Part shown: positions 1 to 10,554 of the stretch, in pieces
Numbering within the stretch: position 1 is the first letter of the stretch
How the letters are laid out: every line of letters begins with the position of its first letter
DNA from: Oncomelania hupensis
Taxonomy: Eukaryota; Mollusca; Gastropoda; Littorinimorpha; Pomatiopsidae
DNA length: 64,000 nt
Reading direction: 5' to 3'
NCBI GenBank assembly: GCA_036898135.1
Contig: CM072525.1
Coordinates: 53,696,299 to 53,760,298, forward strand
The notes under the pieces: generated by a model
Database searches by the model: none
What the model saw: only the letters and a program-made list of their open reading frames with translations
Told to the model about the DNA's origin: nothing
Position numbers and translations under genes: made by a program

Positions 1-34
1 GGCTATGAAGTGAATCGCGGCTTGGCCCCCAAAA

Positions 35-700
35 TGTTACATTCGATGTTGTTTTTTCTCTATCAGTAGTTGATTCAGCCCCGATGCTTGAAATCCTGAT
101 AGGTGTAACTTAGATTCGTTTATCCACGCAACCCGTTCAATCATCAACAAGTCATTTGTCGTCGTATGAAGTTTTCCACTTTTATTCAGCACACATCAAC
201 AACTGCATACCATCGCTCAATCGCTTTTTCCACTCTACAATTCTCAACTTTGAATTTTCCACTTTTTAACAACTTTCTCAACTCTAATACAACAGCTCTC
301 TCTACTGTCAACTCTCTCTAAAAAAAATCCTTTTGAAACAGTGCGGCACTATATATATATAGTCTCTCTAAACTCAAGAAAGAGCGAGAAAACCCCCAAC
401 GTGACACACCTCAACCAATCAGAATTAATTTTATCATCTCTGTCTCACGTCATACAACCCTATTTGGAATGGAAGCTTCCATGGTTACCACTAGAACTAT
501 CCATACGCTTCAATCGGTAGTAAACAAATGACTCGAGAAAATTCTCAAATAATATCGAGCAACTAAAATTATCAACGTTATACAAAGCTTCTTCTAACAA
601 CGCAAAATCAAATCAAAGATGAATACACTCTATTACTATTGCTTAGCAAAACAAAACGATCTGATCAATCGCGCGTCACACACTGTCGCGAAACGAAACA
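35..700 (-). mobile_element. 5' LTR of a minus-strand Gmr1-like LTR retrotransposon running off the left edge
   Basis: The reverse complement begins TGTTTCGTTTCGCG and ends GAATGTAACA, so it has TG...CA ends. Its 3' two thirds match the LTRs at 5303-5899 and 32554-33276. The bases beyond its 3' end (31 down to about 14, read on the minus strand) give TGGGGGCCAAGCCGCG, a primer-binding-site-like TGG start 3 nt after the LTR. This makes it the 5' LTR of an element whose body lies left of the window, rather than a solo LTR. Its U3 differs from the other two LTRs, so it is a diverged copy. Only the right boundary and the PBS support this; the body cannot be seen. Confidence 0.75.
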
Positions 701-1300
701 CTCGCGAGTTTTTTTTATTTTCCAAGTGCAAAACTTTATATAGAGTGCCTGTGGTAGATTTAGGAATATGATGTCAGTTTTGCTAGTGTCAGTCGCCATT
801 TTTTTTATTCCTGGAAAAGAATAAAATGGACGATTTGTGTCGATAATTCTTTTGTGTGAAAGATCGTGATTAGTTCCAATAATAAAATTTTTGGGAAAGC
901 AAAGTGGTTGTAAACTATTAATTTAATAAAATATAATATTTGAGGTGATAGATTACTTTTTGCATTGTGATATTTTCATTGGCTGTTCTAATGATGAAAG
1001 TGTGGTAGCCTAGGTGAATTGGAATTGAGGCGAAATCGGTTAGGAAAACTGTCGGAAGATCAGTTGGGAGGAAGATCTAGACTGGACAGGGAGGATTTTA
1101 CCCAAGCTCCGAGGCAACTTGTTCTGTGGGATGCCAACAACAGTTTAGCTTGATGCTGAATGATGTCTGATGTGGTTGGGCCAGGAAAATGAGTTGTTCC
1201 TCAGCGTTTGATCAGTGTTAGCTGAATTCTGGCACGGTAGGGTAAATATTTTGATTTTTCTTCATTCAAGATAATTTCCCAAGGAGATTGATAAGTGTGA
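701..1300. other. Unassigned AT-rich spacer
   Basis: No ORF of note and no match to the other families in the window. It lies where the gag and 5' LTR of the downstream pol ORF would be expected, but I see no gag-like reading frame. Confidence 0.5.
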
Positions 1301-1301
1301 T

Positions 1302-1512
1302 AATTTGTTCATTGAATATATGTATTTTCCAGAGGAGAAAAATTGTTTATTCATTGAATGCATTTGTTTTCCAGAGAAGTGAGATAATTTGTTCATTGAA
1401 TGCATTTCTTTTCCAGAGGAGTAAAATAGTTTGTTCGTTTGAATGCATTTGTTTTCCAGTGAAAGATAGCTGGTTCATATGAATGCAGTTGGTTTTCAGA
1501 GGACTGGTGTGT
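1302..1512. repeat. Tandem repeat, about 42-bp unit, five copies
   Basis: TTCATTGAATGCATTTG-like units recur near 1305, 1347, 1390, 1432 and 1473, each followed by TTTTCCAGAGGAG or a variant. Copies diverge towards the right. The short reading frames here are by-products of the repeat. It sits about 250 bp upstream of the pol ORF. Confidence 0.85.
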
Positions 1513-1760
1513 TGATTAATCATAATATGTTTTTTCAAGCGGAGCCGTACCTGGAGGAATTTAAGTTTGTTTGAAAATATTTTTCATGCAAACATCTAAG
1601 ACTAGTTTTGTTCGGCAGGTGTTTTTTTTATTCGTCTTGGGTTTCCGTGACGATCTCATCTTCGAGACTGCGCTGGATTCTTCTCTGATGTCTTGTTCAT
1701 GATCGGGGTGACTGATTCTACGATGGGACTGTACGTCAACGATGGCAACAGAAGTCACTG

Positions 1761-4700
1761 GTGGGTCACGGACAGCCATTAGATCTAACGGCGACATCGA
1801 CGTCAAGTTCCAGCTCTGATGAACTTTTCCTCCTACTCAACTTAAACCGCGTCGGAAATCATGAAGTGACTGTCCTAAGAGACTCTGGCTGCAGTGGGGT
1901 CATCGTCAGAGAAGACCTAATCGCTAAAGAACAGTTCACTGGCGATTCAAAATGGACACTCATGGCTGACAGCAAATGTGTGAAAGCGCCAGTTGCGAAA
2001 GTTCAAGTCAGCACCCCTTTCTACATAGGCGAAGTCGAAGCGGTTTGCCTGAAGAAGCCGCTGTATGATTTGATGATCGGGAACATCGATGGCGCGAGAC
2101 AACCCGACGACCCCGATCCAGGGTGGAGTCCTGCCTCAACTCAACACGTCGAAGTTGTGGAGGAGGATCCATTGCCATTTCCCGATGGAGACCTTACAGA
2201 GCTGCTACAGGACAATGTGGTTACAGCGGCTCAGCCCTGCCGACCAGAGATCGTCGTTGCTGTTACAACGAGGGCCCAGGCCAAGAGAGACAAGACGACT
2301 ACGCCACTGAAGGTCGCCGACAACTCAAAAGCTGCCATCGTGGACAGACATCAACTGATCCAGCTCCAGGAAGCTGATAGTACTTTAAACAAGTACAGGA
2401 ACCGCAAAGACCACGTGACCAAAGGCAGTGGTACGGTCTATTTTGAGGTGGAGGCCAAGATTCTGTACCAAATCTTCCAGCACCCGAGGGTCAACGGAGG
2501 GAAACCACTACGTCAAGTACTGGTACCGTTACCCCTAAGGCGCCAGGTGATGGAAGTAGCGCATGCCTCAATCATGGGAGGTCACCTGGGTATCAAGAAG
2601 ACGTCGGATATAATCCATGCGGTGTTCTACTGGCCAGGACTTCATGCGGACGTCAGCCGTTTCTGCCGATCATGTGACATTTGCCAGAAGACCATACCTC
2701 GAGGAAGTGTTCCTAAAGTGCCTATGCAGAGGATGCCTCTGATCGACCGACCTTTCAAGAGGGTGGCCTTGGATTTAATCGGCGAAATAAAACCTCCGAG
2801 TGAAGAAGGTCATCGGTGGGTACTGACTTTAGTGGACTATGCGACTCGGTACCCAGAAGCAGTGCCACTGAAGAAGATTGACACTGAAACTGTAGCAGAG
2901 GCACTGGTGGACATGTTCAGCAGACTTGGAGTGCCCGAAGAAATCCTGACAGACCTCGGGACGCAGTTCGTCTCTGACTGCATGAAGGAGGTCAACAGAC
3001 TGCTGAGCATCCGGCATTTGATTACGACACCCTACCATCCAATGTGCAACGGGCTCGTCGAGAAGTTCAATGCTACGCTGAAGTCCATCCTGAAGAAACT
3101 ATGCAGCGAGCAGCCCAGACAATGGCATCGCTACATCAACGCCTTACTGTTCGCCTACAGAGAAGTGCCGCAGGAGTCCACCGGCTTTTCTCCGTTCGAG
3201 CTGCTGTATGGAAGAACAATCCGAGGGCCGATGCACATCCTAAAAGAACTGTGGACGAAAAAAGTAGACACCCCAGAGGTGAAGAACAGTTACCAGTACG
3301 TGTTTGAGCTACGTGAGAAGCTTGAGCAGACTCTCGAGATAGCCAGAGGAAACCTGAAGAAGTCCCAGGACTGTGGGAAGCACTACTATGATCGTAGGGC
3401 TGTGAACAGGAAGTTCAAACCTGGCAACAAAGTGCTGGTGCTGCTACCTACCGATCATAATAAGTTGCTGATGCAGTGGAAAGGCCCGTACGAAGAAGAG
3501 ACCTTGGTGGGGATCAATGACTACAAGGTGAAGGTCGGCCAGCACTCCAAGATATACCACGCCAACCTCCTTAAGCTGTACGTGGAAAGGCCATCGGAGA
3601 CTGTACATGCAGCAACAGCAGCTGAGATAGACGACAGCTTTGACAGCGAGGAACTGTTGGAACTGGGAGATTTCCATAGCAAAGAATGCATCGATGATGT
3701 TAAGCTAGGACCAAGCTTGACGGAAGGTCAGAAGATGGAGCTCAAGGACCTTATGGGCGAGTTTCCCCGTAACTTCAGCGATGTCCCAGGCTCTACAACT
3801 TTGTTCGAACATGAAGTCCACCTTACTTCAGATATCCCTGTTCGATCCAAACCCTTCCCGATCCCTTTCAAGGCCTGTGAATCCTTGAAGAAAGATATCG
3901 ATGAGATGCTGAAGATGGGCATCATCAGGGAGTCCAGTTTCCCCTACGCGTCCCCTGTCGTGGTCGTGAAAAAGAAGGACGGGAGTAACAGAGTATACAT
4001 CGACTACAGGAAAGTTAATAAGATCACCGTCTTCGACCCTGAGCCGATGCCTACTGCAGCAGACCTCTTCCGCCAATTATCGGGGAGTAAAATCTTTTCA
4101 AAGATTGACCTCAGCAAGGGTTATTGGCAAGTCCCCGTGCTTCAACAGGACATACCAAAGACTGCTTTTATAACTCCTGATGGGACGTACGAGTGCCTAA
4201 GGATGCCCTTTAGCATGGTCAACAGCGGAGCTACCCTGAAGAGAGGGATGAAGAAGATGCTCAAAGGAATGGACAATGTCGTGTGTTACTGGGACGACCT
4301 GCTAGTCCACACCCAGACCTGGAGGGAGCATCTGCAGACCTTGAGGAAGATGTTTCACCGTCTTCAAGAGGCCGACCTGACCGTGAGACCCAGTAAGTGC
4401 ATTCTGGGAACTGACAACGTCGACTTTATCGGCCATTCCCTGAAAGAAGGACAAAAGGGGCTTCTAATAGAAAACGTCACCAAGATTCTGAACGCTCCAC
4501 GTCCCCAAACCAAGAAGCAGGTGCGATCTTTCCTGGGGTTTCCTGGATATTACAGGGAGTTTGTACCGAACTACTCCGCCAACACAGCACCCTTGTCGGA
4601 CCTGGTGCGGAAAGGCTGTCCTAATCAAGTGGAATGGGAACTGTCTCAAGAGAAAGCATACCAGTCTGTGCGCGACCTCCTTTCGAAGGATCCGGTGCTA

Positions 4701-5093
4701 CGACTGCCCGACACTTCCAAGGAATTCGTCTTAAGAACAGACGCAGCGAACGGAGGCATCGGCGCCATACTGATGCAAGAACACGAAGGGAAACTGTTTC
4801 CGGTCAGTTACGCCAGCAAGAAGCTGTCCGGGGCTGAGAAAAATTACTCGACCATGGAGAAAGAGTGCCTTGCCATCATATGGGGAATCCGGAAGTTCGA
4901 ACTGTACCTTCAAGGAGTGAAGTTCGTGCTGCAGACTGATCACAAGCTGTTAACTTACTTGAACTCTGCCAAGTTTATGAACAGTCGCATCATGAGATGG
5001 GCTATGTACTTGCAGAACTTTAACATGCGAGTAGAATCTATTAAAGGATCAGACAATGTTGGTGCGGACTTTCTCAGCAGAGTGTGTGAGTAA
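1761..5093 (+). CDS. pol: Gmr1-like Ty3/gypsy pol polyprotein (PR-INT-RT-RNase H)
   Basis: One unbroken frame of 1110 codons encodes the enzymes of an LTR retrotransposon. The order is aspartic protease (LRDSG at residues 39-43), integrase HHCC zinc finger (about 265-310), integrase core with DLIG, TDLGTQF and VEKFN giving the D, D, E triad, an integrase C-terminal region, then reverse transcriptase with YWDD (about 842) and RNase H (TDAANGG near 993, with E and a second D following). Integrase upstream of RT is the copia order but the domains are gypsy-like; this is the hallmark of the Gmr1 clade. All catalytic residues appear present. No gag or 5' LTR is found upstream, so the copy is 5'-defective although pol is open. 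The first ATG is used; the true product may start upstream by readthrough from gag. Confidence 0.9.
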   Translation: MGHGQPLDLTATSTSSSSSDELFLLLNLNRVGNHEVTVLRDSGCSGVIVREDLIAKEQFTGDSKWTLMADSKCVKAPVAKVQVSTPFYIGEVEAVCLKKPLYDLMIGNIDGARQPDDPDPGWSPASTQHVEVVEEDPLPFPDGDLTELLQDNVVTAAQPCRPEIVVAVTTRAQAKRDKTTTPLKVADNSKAAIVDRHQLIQLQEADSTLNKYRNRKDHVTKGSGTVYFEVEAKILYQIFQHPRVNGGKPLRQVLVPLPLRRQVMEVAHASIMGGHLGIKKTSDIIHAVFYWPGLHADVSRFCRSCDICQKTIPRGSVPKVPMQRMPLIDRPFKRVALDLIGEIKPPSEEGHRWVLTLVDYATRYPEAVPLKKIDTETVAEALVDMFSRLGVPEEILTDLGTQFVSDCMKEVNRLLSIRHLITTPYHPMCNGLVEKFNATLKSILKKLCSEQPRQWHRYINALLFAYREVPQESTGFSPFELLYGRTIRGPMHILKELWTKKVDTPEVKNSYQYVFELREKLEQTLEIARGNLKKSQDCGKHYYDRRAVNRKFKPGNKVLVLLPTDHNKLLMQWKGPYEEETLVGINDYKVKVGQHSKIYHANLLKLYVERPSETVHAATAAEIDDSFDSEELLELGDFHSKECIDDVKLGPSLTEGQKMELKDLMGEFPRNFSDVPGSTTLFEHEVHLTSDIPVRSKPFPIPFKACESLKKDIDEMLKMGIIRESSFPYASPVVVVKKKDGSNRVYIDYRKVNKITVFDPEPMPTAADLFRQLSGSKIFSKIDLSKGYWQVPVLQQDIPKTAFITPDGTYECLRMPFSMVNSGATLKRGMKKMLKGMDNVVCYWDDLLVHTQTWREHLQTLRKMFHRLQEADLTVRPSKCILGTDNVDFIGHSLKEGQKGLLIENVTKILNAPRPQTKKQVRSFLGFPGYYREFVPNYSANTAPLSDLVRKGCPNQVEWELSQEKAYQSVRDLLSKDPVLRLPDTSKEFVLRTDAANGGIGAILMQEHEGKLFPVSYASKKLSGAEKNYSTMEKECLAIIWGIRKFELYLQGVKFVLQTDHKLLTYLNSAKFMNSRIMRWAMYLQNFNMRVESIKGSDNVGADFLSRVCE

Positions 5094-5114
5094 AGAGCAT
5101 TGATTGTGTGGATG

Positions 5115-5210
5115 AACTGAGAACATTGACAGTATCCAGACAGTCTTGCAGATGAAAAACATGGACTCTGTGTATATAAACTGAGAACATTGACAGTATC
5201 CAGACAGTCT
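5115..5210 (+). repeat. Short direct duplication before the 3' LTR
   Basis: A 32-bp segment starting AACTGAGAACATTGACAG occurs at 5115-5146 and again at 5179-5210, between the pol stop and the polypurine tract. The second Gmr1-like copy (32400-32470) has only one. Confidence 0.85.
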
Positions 5211-5302
5211 GAAATAAGTTTTAATTCTGTACTTTGCTTGTGCATTACGTTTCAACGTTGTTGAAAGAAATTGGGTCAATTTCTTCTTGAGTGTGGGGGT
5301 TA

Positions 5303-5899
5303 TGTTACGTTGAAACGCGAAGGATAGTATGTCTGAAACGCGCAAGATAGATCTAATCGTTTCGCTTTGCAAAGTATTCAATAATAGAGTGTATTTACCT
5401 TTGATTTGAGTTTGCATTGTTGTTAGGAGAGGCTTTGTATAACGTTGATAATTTTTTTTTGGTCGATGTTATTGGAGAATTCTCTAGATTTGCGTGTTTA
5501 CTGTCGATAGAAATTTCCCGATAAATGTCGAAGTTTGAGAACGTTCCTGCAATGTTTAGAAAGATGTATGACGTAAGTCAGTGATGACGAACTCTAGTTT
5601 GATTGGTGGTAAAGCGTCATCGGGAACATTCTGACGTTATCTCGATCGAGAGAAAAACTATAAAATGGTTGATAGTGGGTTGATAGTGAGGGTTGAAAGT
5701 AAAAAGTTGAGAGTGGAAAAAGCGATTGTATGCAGTTGTTGATGTGTGCTGAATAAAAGTGGAAAACTTCATACGACGACTCCTGACTTGTTGATGAGTG
5801 AGAAGGCTGCGTGGATAAACGAATCAGAGTTACACCTATCAGGATTTCAAGCATCGGGGCTGAATCAAATACTGATAGAAAACACCAACATTGTAAGCA
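5303..5899 (+). mobile_element. 3' LTR of the Gmr1-like element
   Basis: Begins TGTTACGTTGAAACGCG directly after a purine-rich tract (GAGTGTGGGGG at 5290-5300) and shares its 3' half with the LTRs at 35-700 and 32554-33276, including the segment GGATTTCAAGCATCGGGGC. The expected GTAACA end is degraded to GTAAGCA, so the right boundary is uncertain by a few bases. It abuts an RNase H LINE fragment that begins within the same few bases. Confidence 0.8.
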
Positions 5900-6440
5900 T
5901 TTCAGGCTCTTTCCACGAGAAAGATATCACACCCTTTTTTTGGCAGAGATCCATTACCTCCACAAACAACTTTTTTCTGAGGGTAAAAAGTTTTTATGTG
6001 TACCTAGTCACATGGGCATCCGCTGCAATATTGCAGTGAACAAAGCGGCTAAAGAAGCTCTGCATCTAGATTTCCCTTCAGACATTTTGCAGTTTGTTCC
6101 ATACTTTGACCTGCGTTGTATGACTGGATCTTATTGTAAACGGCTGTGGTAGACCGAAAGGTCTAATAAAATAAGTAAATAAATATTTCAAATTCTTCAA
6201 AATGTGTCTGCTTGTTTGCCTAACTTTGCGTCCACCTACAAAGAAGAAACTGTTTTGGCTCGCCATCCTATGGGGCATACTTATGTCACCCATAGTTTCC
6301 ATTCTAAAAGGAGAAGAACCATCATGCTTTGCATGTGACAAACCCTTTTCCGTTCGCCATTGTATGTCTGAATGTGCTGATCTGGTTGATGAAAGGTCAT
6401 CCGCAAAACACTCATGTAATATCAAATAAAAACTAATGCA
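5892..6440 (+). pseudogene. I-like LINE ORF2 fragment, RNase H C-terminal part
   Basis: Frames here read PSHMGIR, then NKAAKEALHLDFPSD, then a Cys/His stretch FACDKPFSVRHCMSECADL. This is the end of an RNase H domain plus the terminal zinc-knuckle-like motif of an I-clade LINE. The order and wording match the copy at 28775-29712, with frameshifts between blocks. Non-functional. It starts exactly at the end of the LTR. Confidence 0.75.
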
Positions 6441-6459
6441 CACGTTGTATTATGCCATT

Positions 6460-7130
6460 ATGGAATAATCTTGACCTTCAGTGACCTTGAACTTGGGAGG
6501 ACCTCGACCTTCACGTGACCTCTCATGCAAGATCAAATAACCCAATTTTGTAGCATGCTATGGTTTAAATAGAGCCATTCCACCGTATGATTACGTATTT
6601 TTCTGTATGTTTTTGGAAGGCCTAAAATCACCTTGACCTTCAAGATCAACGGCAAACGGAACATATGAAAGATCAACCTGTCATCTCTAAATACAACCAG
6701 TTTGGACTTTATATCTCATACTGTAGGGTCAAGGTCATTTCAAAGTACCTATACTAACTGACTTTGGATAGCACCAGTGACCTGATCCTTGGAGAGAGGT
6801 TGACCAAATGTGCACATGAAGTGTGTCTCATTGATATTGTATCTATCATGTATCAAAAAATCGTAAGTTCAAAATTAATAACTTATTTTAAAAAAAGTGA
6901 CATTTTGTCAAAATTGGTCATTTAGTTGACTAACATTTGATGATCCTGTGACCTTGATTCTGAAGTGAAGTCATTCATTCATTAATCATTTATGAGGTCT
7001 CGTGGATATACACCAAGTTTGGTTTGCGATAGTTGATATAGATTCTTAGATATTAATCCACTTGCAAATTTTGCACTTACAGACGACGGACGGCGGACGG
7101 ACCTAAACAAAGTTAATGTCATTTGTGGAC
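6460..7130. repeat. TGACCTT-rich dispersed repeat
   Basis: Many TGACCTT or AAGGTCA motifs are scattered over about 650 bp, ending in ACGGACGGCGGACGGACC at about 7086. The same motif vocabulary recurs at 43288-43555. No reading frame. The motif resembles nuclear receptor half-sites but the context is repetitive DNA. Confidence 0.6.
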
Positions 7131-7890
7131 TATTTAGGACTCAAAAATCTGAAGTTTTGGGGGGAGGTAGGGGGTAGGGTGGGGTGAGTACATAAACTCA
7201 CATTGCTATGCATGTGAGTCAAAAATTAAACCAACAAGAACAACAATACAACAACAAAGTATTAAATGCTATTAAGTACACAAGGCTTGGATTGCAACCA
7301 CAATGGGAAACAAAGTCAACAAATAAGTAAATAAACAAATAATCACCAAGGACACTTGTAAACCAGTTCAAAATTTAAGAAATACATGATGACAATGTTG
7401 ATTCCCAGTAAAACCACTGGTAACAGATATTGGATTGTCCATTCCCATGCACAGGATTTGACTTATGGCCTACAAGCTGTGTGTCAACTTACTGTTGCAC
7501 GGCTTTATTGGGGTCTCCGTAACGTGACGTGGAGCTCTGGGACGGCTCATATGGTTTGAGGGCCTGGACAAAGCCGCGCCCTGTTAGTGAAACACAATCG
7601 TTAATGTTAATTCATCAACGTATCCCTCTCCCCATCTAGCCATACATCAATCCATCAAATAATAAGTTATTCAATCAGCCATGTCGCGGAGCTACCTGTA
7701 TAGAGGGTGTATGCCTATGCATGTATCGCTGCTTTGTAGGATAGACAACGGAGTATGGGCTGTCAATAGAGGTACGGGTGGTAGTTGTAAGCGGATCACG
7801 CAGTAAGCGTGGATCGCTTCCAGTGTTGACCGATTTTAGTGAGTTTTTGTTATGACCTTACAAGGTCAAGTGCGCAGAGTTGCATGTAGG
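7131..7890. other. Unassigned non-coding sequence
   Basis: No gene seen. It includes a G-rich run at about 7158-7187 (GGGGGGAGGTAGGGGGTAGG), which could form a quadruplex, and short AT-rich stretches. Confidence 0.5.
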
Positions 7891-7891
7891 G

Positions 7892-8452
7892 TATCATTAC
7901 ATTACATTACATGATTATTGCTTTAGGTCCAGCGGACTCTTCCGAGCCAAATCAGGACCGGACAACCCCTGATCCACATAAAAGATCGGCTGAAACAACC
8001 CTAGTGGTAAAACTGAAAGCTTTCCACCAGCCAGTCACTTTACAATAAAGACATCCCACGCAGGGGACGCTGAGGCTGTACTCTAATTTATTGAACCCCC
8101 GTTTACAAAAACAAAATAGAATACAAACGTCATTATAAATTGTCAACAAAACACATACATATAAAATGTCTACATTGCTAAATAATAGCATCATAGGAAG
8201 CCCTAGTGACCACCTGGCAGAAAGCGTCCAATATTCCCAAGCTGATCCAACAGCCCTCATACACAAATAAGGAGTCTTATCCCGGAAGAGTTTCAAACAA
8301 AGGTAAATGACTGGTCTAGCGAAAAAGAAGATAGTATAGCAGATTGATAGAACAGAGCAGGAATGAGAAAAAGCAAATGAGAAAGACAGCGTCAGTGGGA
8401 ATTTAAAGCACTAAATTTCCAGAAAGTGGGGATACTATTTATACTGAAACCC
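7892..8452 (-). mobile_element. LINE-derived 3' end copy with TTACA tail
   Basis: Minus-strand unit of about 560 bp. Its right limit (minus-strand 5' end, near TATAAATAGTATCCCC) matches that of the unit at 51962-52592, and the two are similar along their length. On the minus strand it ends GGTCCTGATTTGGCTCGG...AGTCCGCTGGACC and then ATGTAATG repeats. The same terminus closes the I-like LINE at 29712, so this is probably a non-autonomous derivative or truncated copy of that group. Confidence 0.65.
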
Positions 8453-8454
8453 CG

Positions 8455-8575
8455 GTGTAGCAGGCCAGATTATACCCCGCCTCAAGTATACCCAGGGTAT
8501 AAACTGGCCTAGCCCAGACTATGCCCCTGGGTATTATCTGGCCTAGGCTCGTTTAACCCTCTCCTGCCCATTATA
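8455..8575. repeat. Palindrome-rich dispersed repeat, copy 1
   Basis: Contains TATACCCAGGGTATA (a near-perfect palindrome) and CTGGCCTAGGC-type blocks. The same blocks occur at 15690-15805. No coding potential. Confidence 0.55.
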
Positions 8576-8660
8576 ACCTCCCCCCTCCCCCCACTACGGA
8601 AGACCTTATCCTTCACGTTACTCTTTAATTTATGTGTTGTAATTGTTCTGATGCACTCAG

Positions 8661-8678
8661 ATAGATAGATAGATAGAC

Positions 8679-8763
<85 letters not shown>
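8661..8763. repeat. GATA microsatellite
   Basis: About 25 tandem GATA units with one GACA interruption, followed by GAGAGA and two TTAGGG units (8777-8790). Confidence 0.98.
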
Positions 8764-8764
<1 letters not shown>

Positions 8765-8828
8765 AGAGAGAGAGATAGGGTTAGGGTTAGTTTTTTTTAG
8801 TTTTTTTGGGTTTTTAACACGCAAGATA

Positions 8829-9010
8829 AAGGCTCAAGACTCAAGACTCAAAGTTTATTGTATTTTGCTACAAGCAATTAACATTAAAACATTACAAGAA
8901 ACAATAGGCAATACAACTTGCAACACAAAGTGAACACAAGAACGGATCAAGGTTGCATTATCATGCGCAGAAACACCCCAAAACACGGACATAACCTCAA
9001 GCAGATACGC
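8829..9010 (-). mobile_element. LINE 3' end with GAGTCTT tail
   Basis: On the minus strand it reads AATGTTAATTGCTTGTAGC, then AATAAACTTTGAGTC and repeats of GAGTCTT. The same 3' terminus, with a GAATCTT tail, occurs at 40441-40595 on the plus strand. Severely 5'-truncated. Confidence 0.7.
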
Positions 9011-9440
9011 ACCGACACATCTGCCGTGAACTGACAAAACCGAGCAAGTCCACAAAACCTACTTTCGAGAAAATCGACGTTTTGTGTTGCGCTATATTAC
9101 GCGATCGTTTCTGGAAGTTTAAGGGCATATTATAATGCAATTCCTCGATTTAAGAGTGCATACCTTGAATGTTAAAGAAATGTTTGATAGATTTGATGTT
9201 TTAAGACTATTTGTGGACTTGCTTTGTTTTGTCAGATTATTCTTGAGATAGATCTTTGTTGAAAACATGACAAAACCAAGCAAGTCACCCGCTTGGTTTT
9301 GTCAGTTTATTATTGAATTAAATCCTTGTTAAAAAAATTCACAAAGCCAAGTAAGTCAAATCCGCTTGGTTTTGTCAGTTTATTATTAAGTAAATCATTG
9401 TTTTCAAAATTCACCAAACCAAGTAAGTCCCATAGGCCGT
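9010..9440. repeat. Hairpin-type tandem repeat, about 71-bp unit
   Basis: CTTGGTTTTGTCAGTTTATTATT recurs near 9290 and 9362 with a diverged copy near 9220. Each unit is followed by an inverted counterpart (ACAAAGCCAAGTAAGTC type), so each unit can fold. Related units reappear at 13755-14040 on the far side of RTE copy A, so the LINE split an older array. Confidence 0.75.
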
Positions 9441-9777
9441 TTCGTTTCTTTGTTAAAAAGTCTGACGAGATAAGTCACATAAGTTGGGTTTTGTAAGATG
9501 TGGGTGCGGCAGTTACAGTGAGTGTATATATGTATGCCTGTTTATTGATTTTAGCCATTCTTCACTTAATATTCCTGGGTTGGTATGCAGGAGTTATGGG
9601 TTTTTTTGCTCTCCCTTCAAAATAATATTAGATGCAGCCAATTTAATTTTAAAAATACAAAACTATTTTCCTTTCAGTTTCCTATTGTAGCGATCTTCCT
9701 GCCTTTACACCACGTGTATGTCTTGTATTTTGTTGCCCTTGTTGTGTGTCTGTAATATATTTGTTGCTGTTTGTTTG
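9441..9777. other. Spacer before RTE copy A
   Basis: No gene. Holds a 30-bp match (about 9689-9718, GATCTTCCTGCCTTTACACC) to the body of the SINE at 42060-42600, so it may contain a SINE end. The last nine bases (9769-9777) are the left target duplication of the next element. Confidence 0.5.
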
Positions 9778-9915
9778 TGGGTTCGGACACTGAATAGAAT
9801 AGGCCCAACGTTTCCCGGCGTGTCGTAAGAGGCGACTAACAGGTGTAAGGTTAGCACGGCATCACTGGGCGAAAGTCTTCTACACAGAAGTCACCGGCCA
9901 GGGCGAGGAACCTCA

Positions 9916-10283
9916 ATTCAATTCAATTTCAATATTTTATTTTAAAGTCTCTTCACGTTGTGATTTTAGACCACTTCATTCTCACGCATGGACATACAGA
10001 CATACAATTAAAACTGAAATGCAACCATAAATAATAACATTAAGCTTATTACTAATAATACTACAAACATTTTCCAACTGCGGACACGTATATTATACGA
10101 ACTATCTCCATTATTGCAGGACTATGCAATAAAATGTCAATGTCTTCTTGAATACCCACAATGATGTTCTTTTCTTCATAAAGTGGTGTCAAAATAGGAC
10201 ATTCATATAAAATATGTTTAACAGATATTGGGAATAAACAAGTACACAAGATATTTTTTGAAAACTTTGTGTTCCATGAAAAA
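9916..10283 (-). mobile_element. Nested 5'-truncated LINE inside RTE copy A
   Basis: A 368-bp minus-strand insertion flanked by a perfect 12-bp duplication CGAGGAACCTCA (9904-9915 and 10284-10295). The minus strand encodes a LINE C-terminus (VKHILYECPILTPLYEEK) and ends with an AATTG-repeat tail next to 9916. It entered after RTE copy A did. Confidence 0.92.
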
Positions 10284-10554
10284 CGAGGAACCTCACGTTG
10301 CTACAGGTTCAACGACCACGTGCTCGGGGCCAAGGCGAGCCACACTGTATTCGTGGATTTCGGCTGTGGCCAACAGCCTGGAGAGGATTGGGCACCACCA
10401 GGTCCTTTTTTGCCCAAGACACACTACATGCATGATGACACTATCCACTAATTCCATACCGGATAGGTCGTCGCCCGGCTCAAGGACCGCGCCTTCCGTT
10501 GGCCACCAGGACGGAGGTGTTAAGAATGCTACTGATGGACAATTTAGCAAGATC

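Noticed and set aside
8777..8790. TTAGGG units suggesting an internal telomere
   Set aside because: Only two units, next to a GATA repeat that can mutate to this; far too short.
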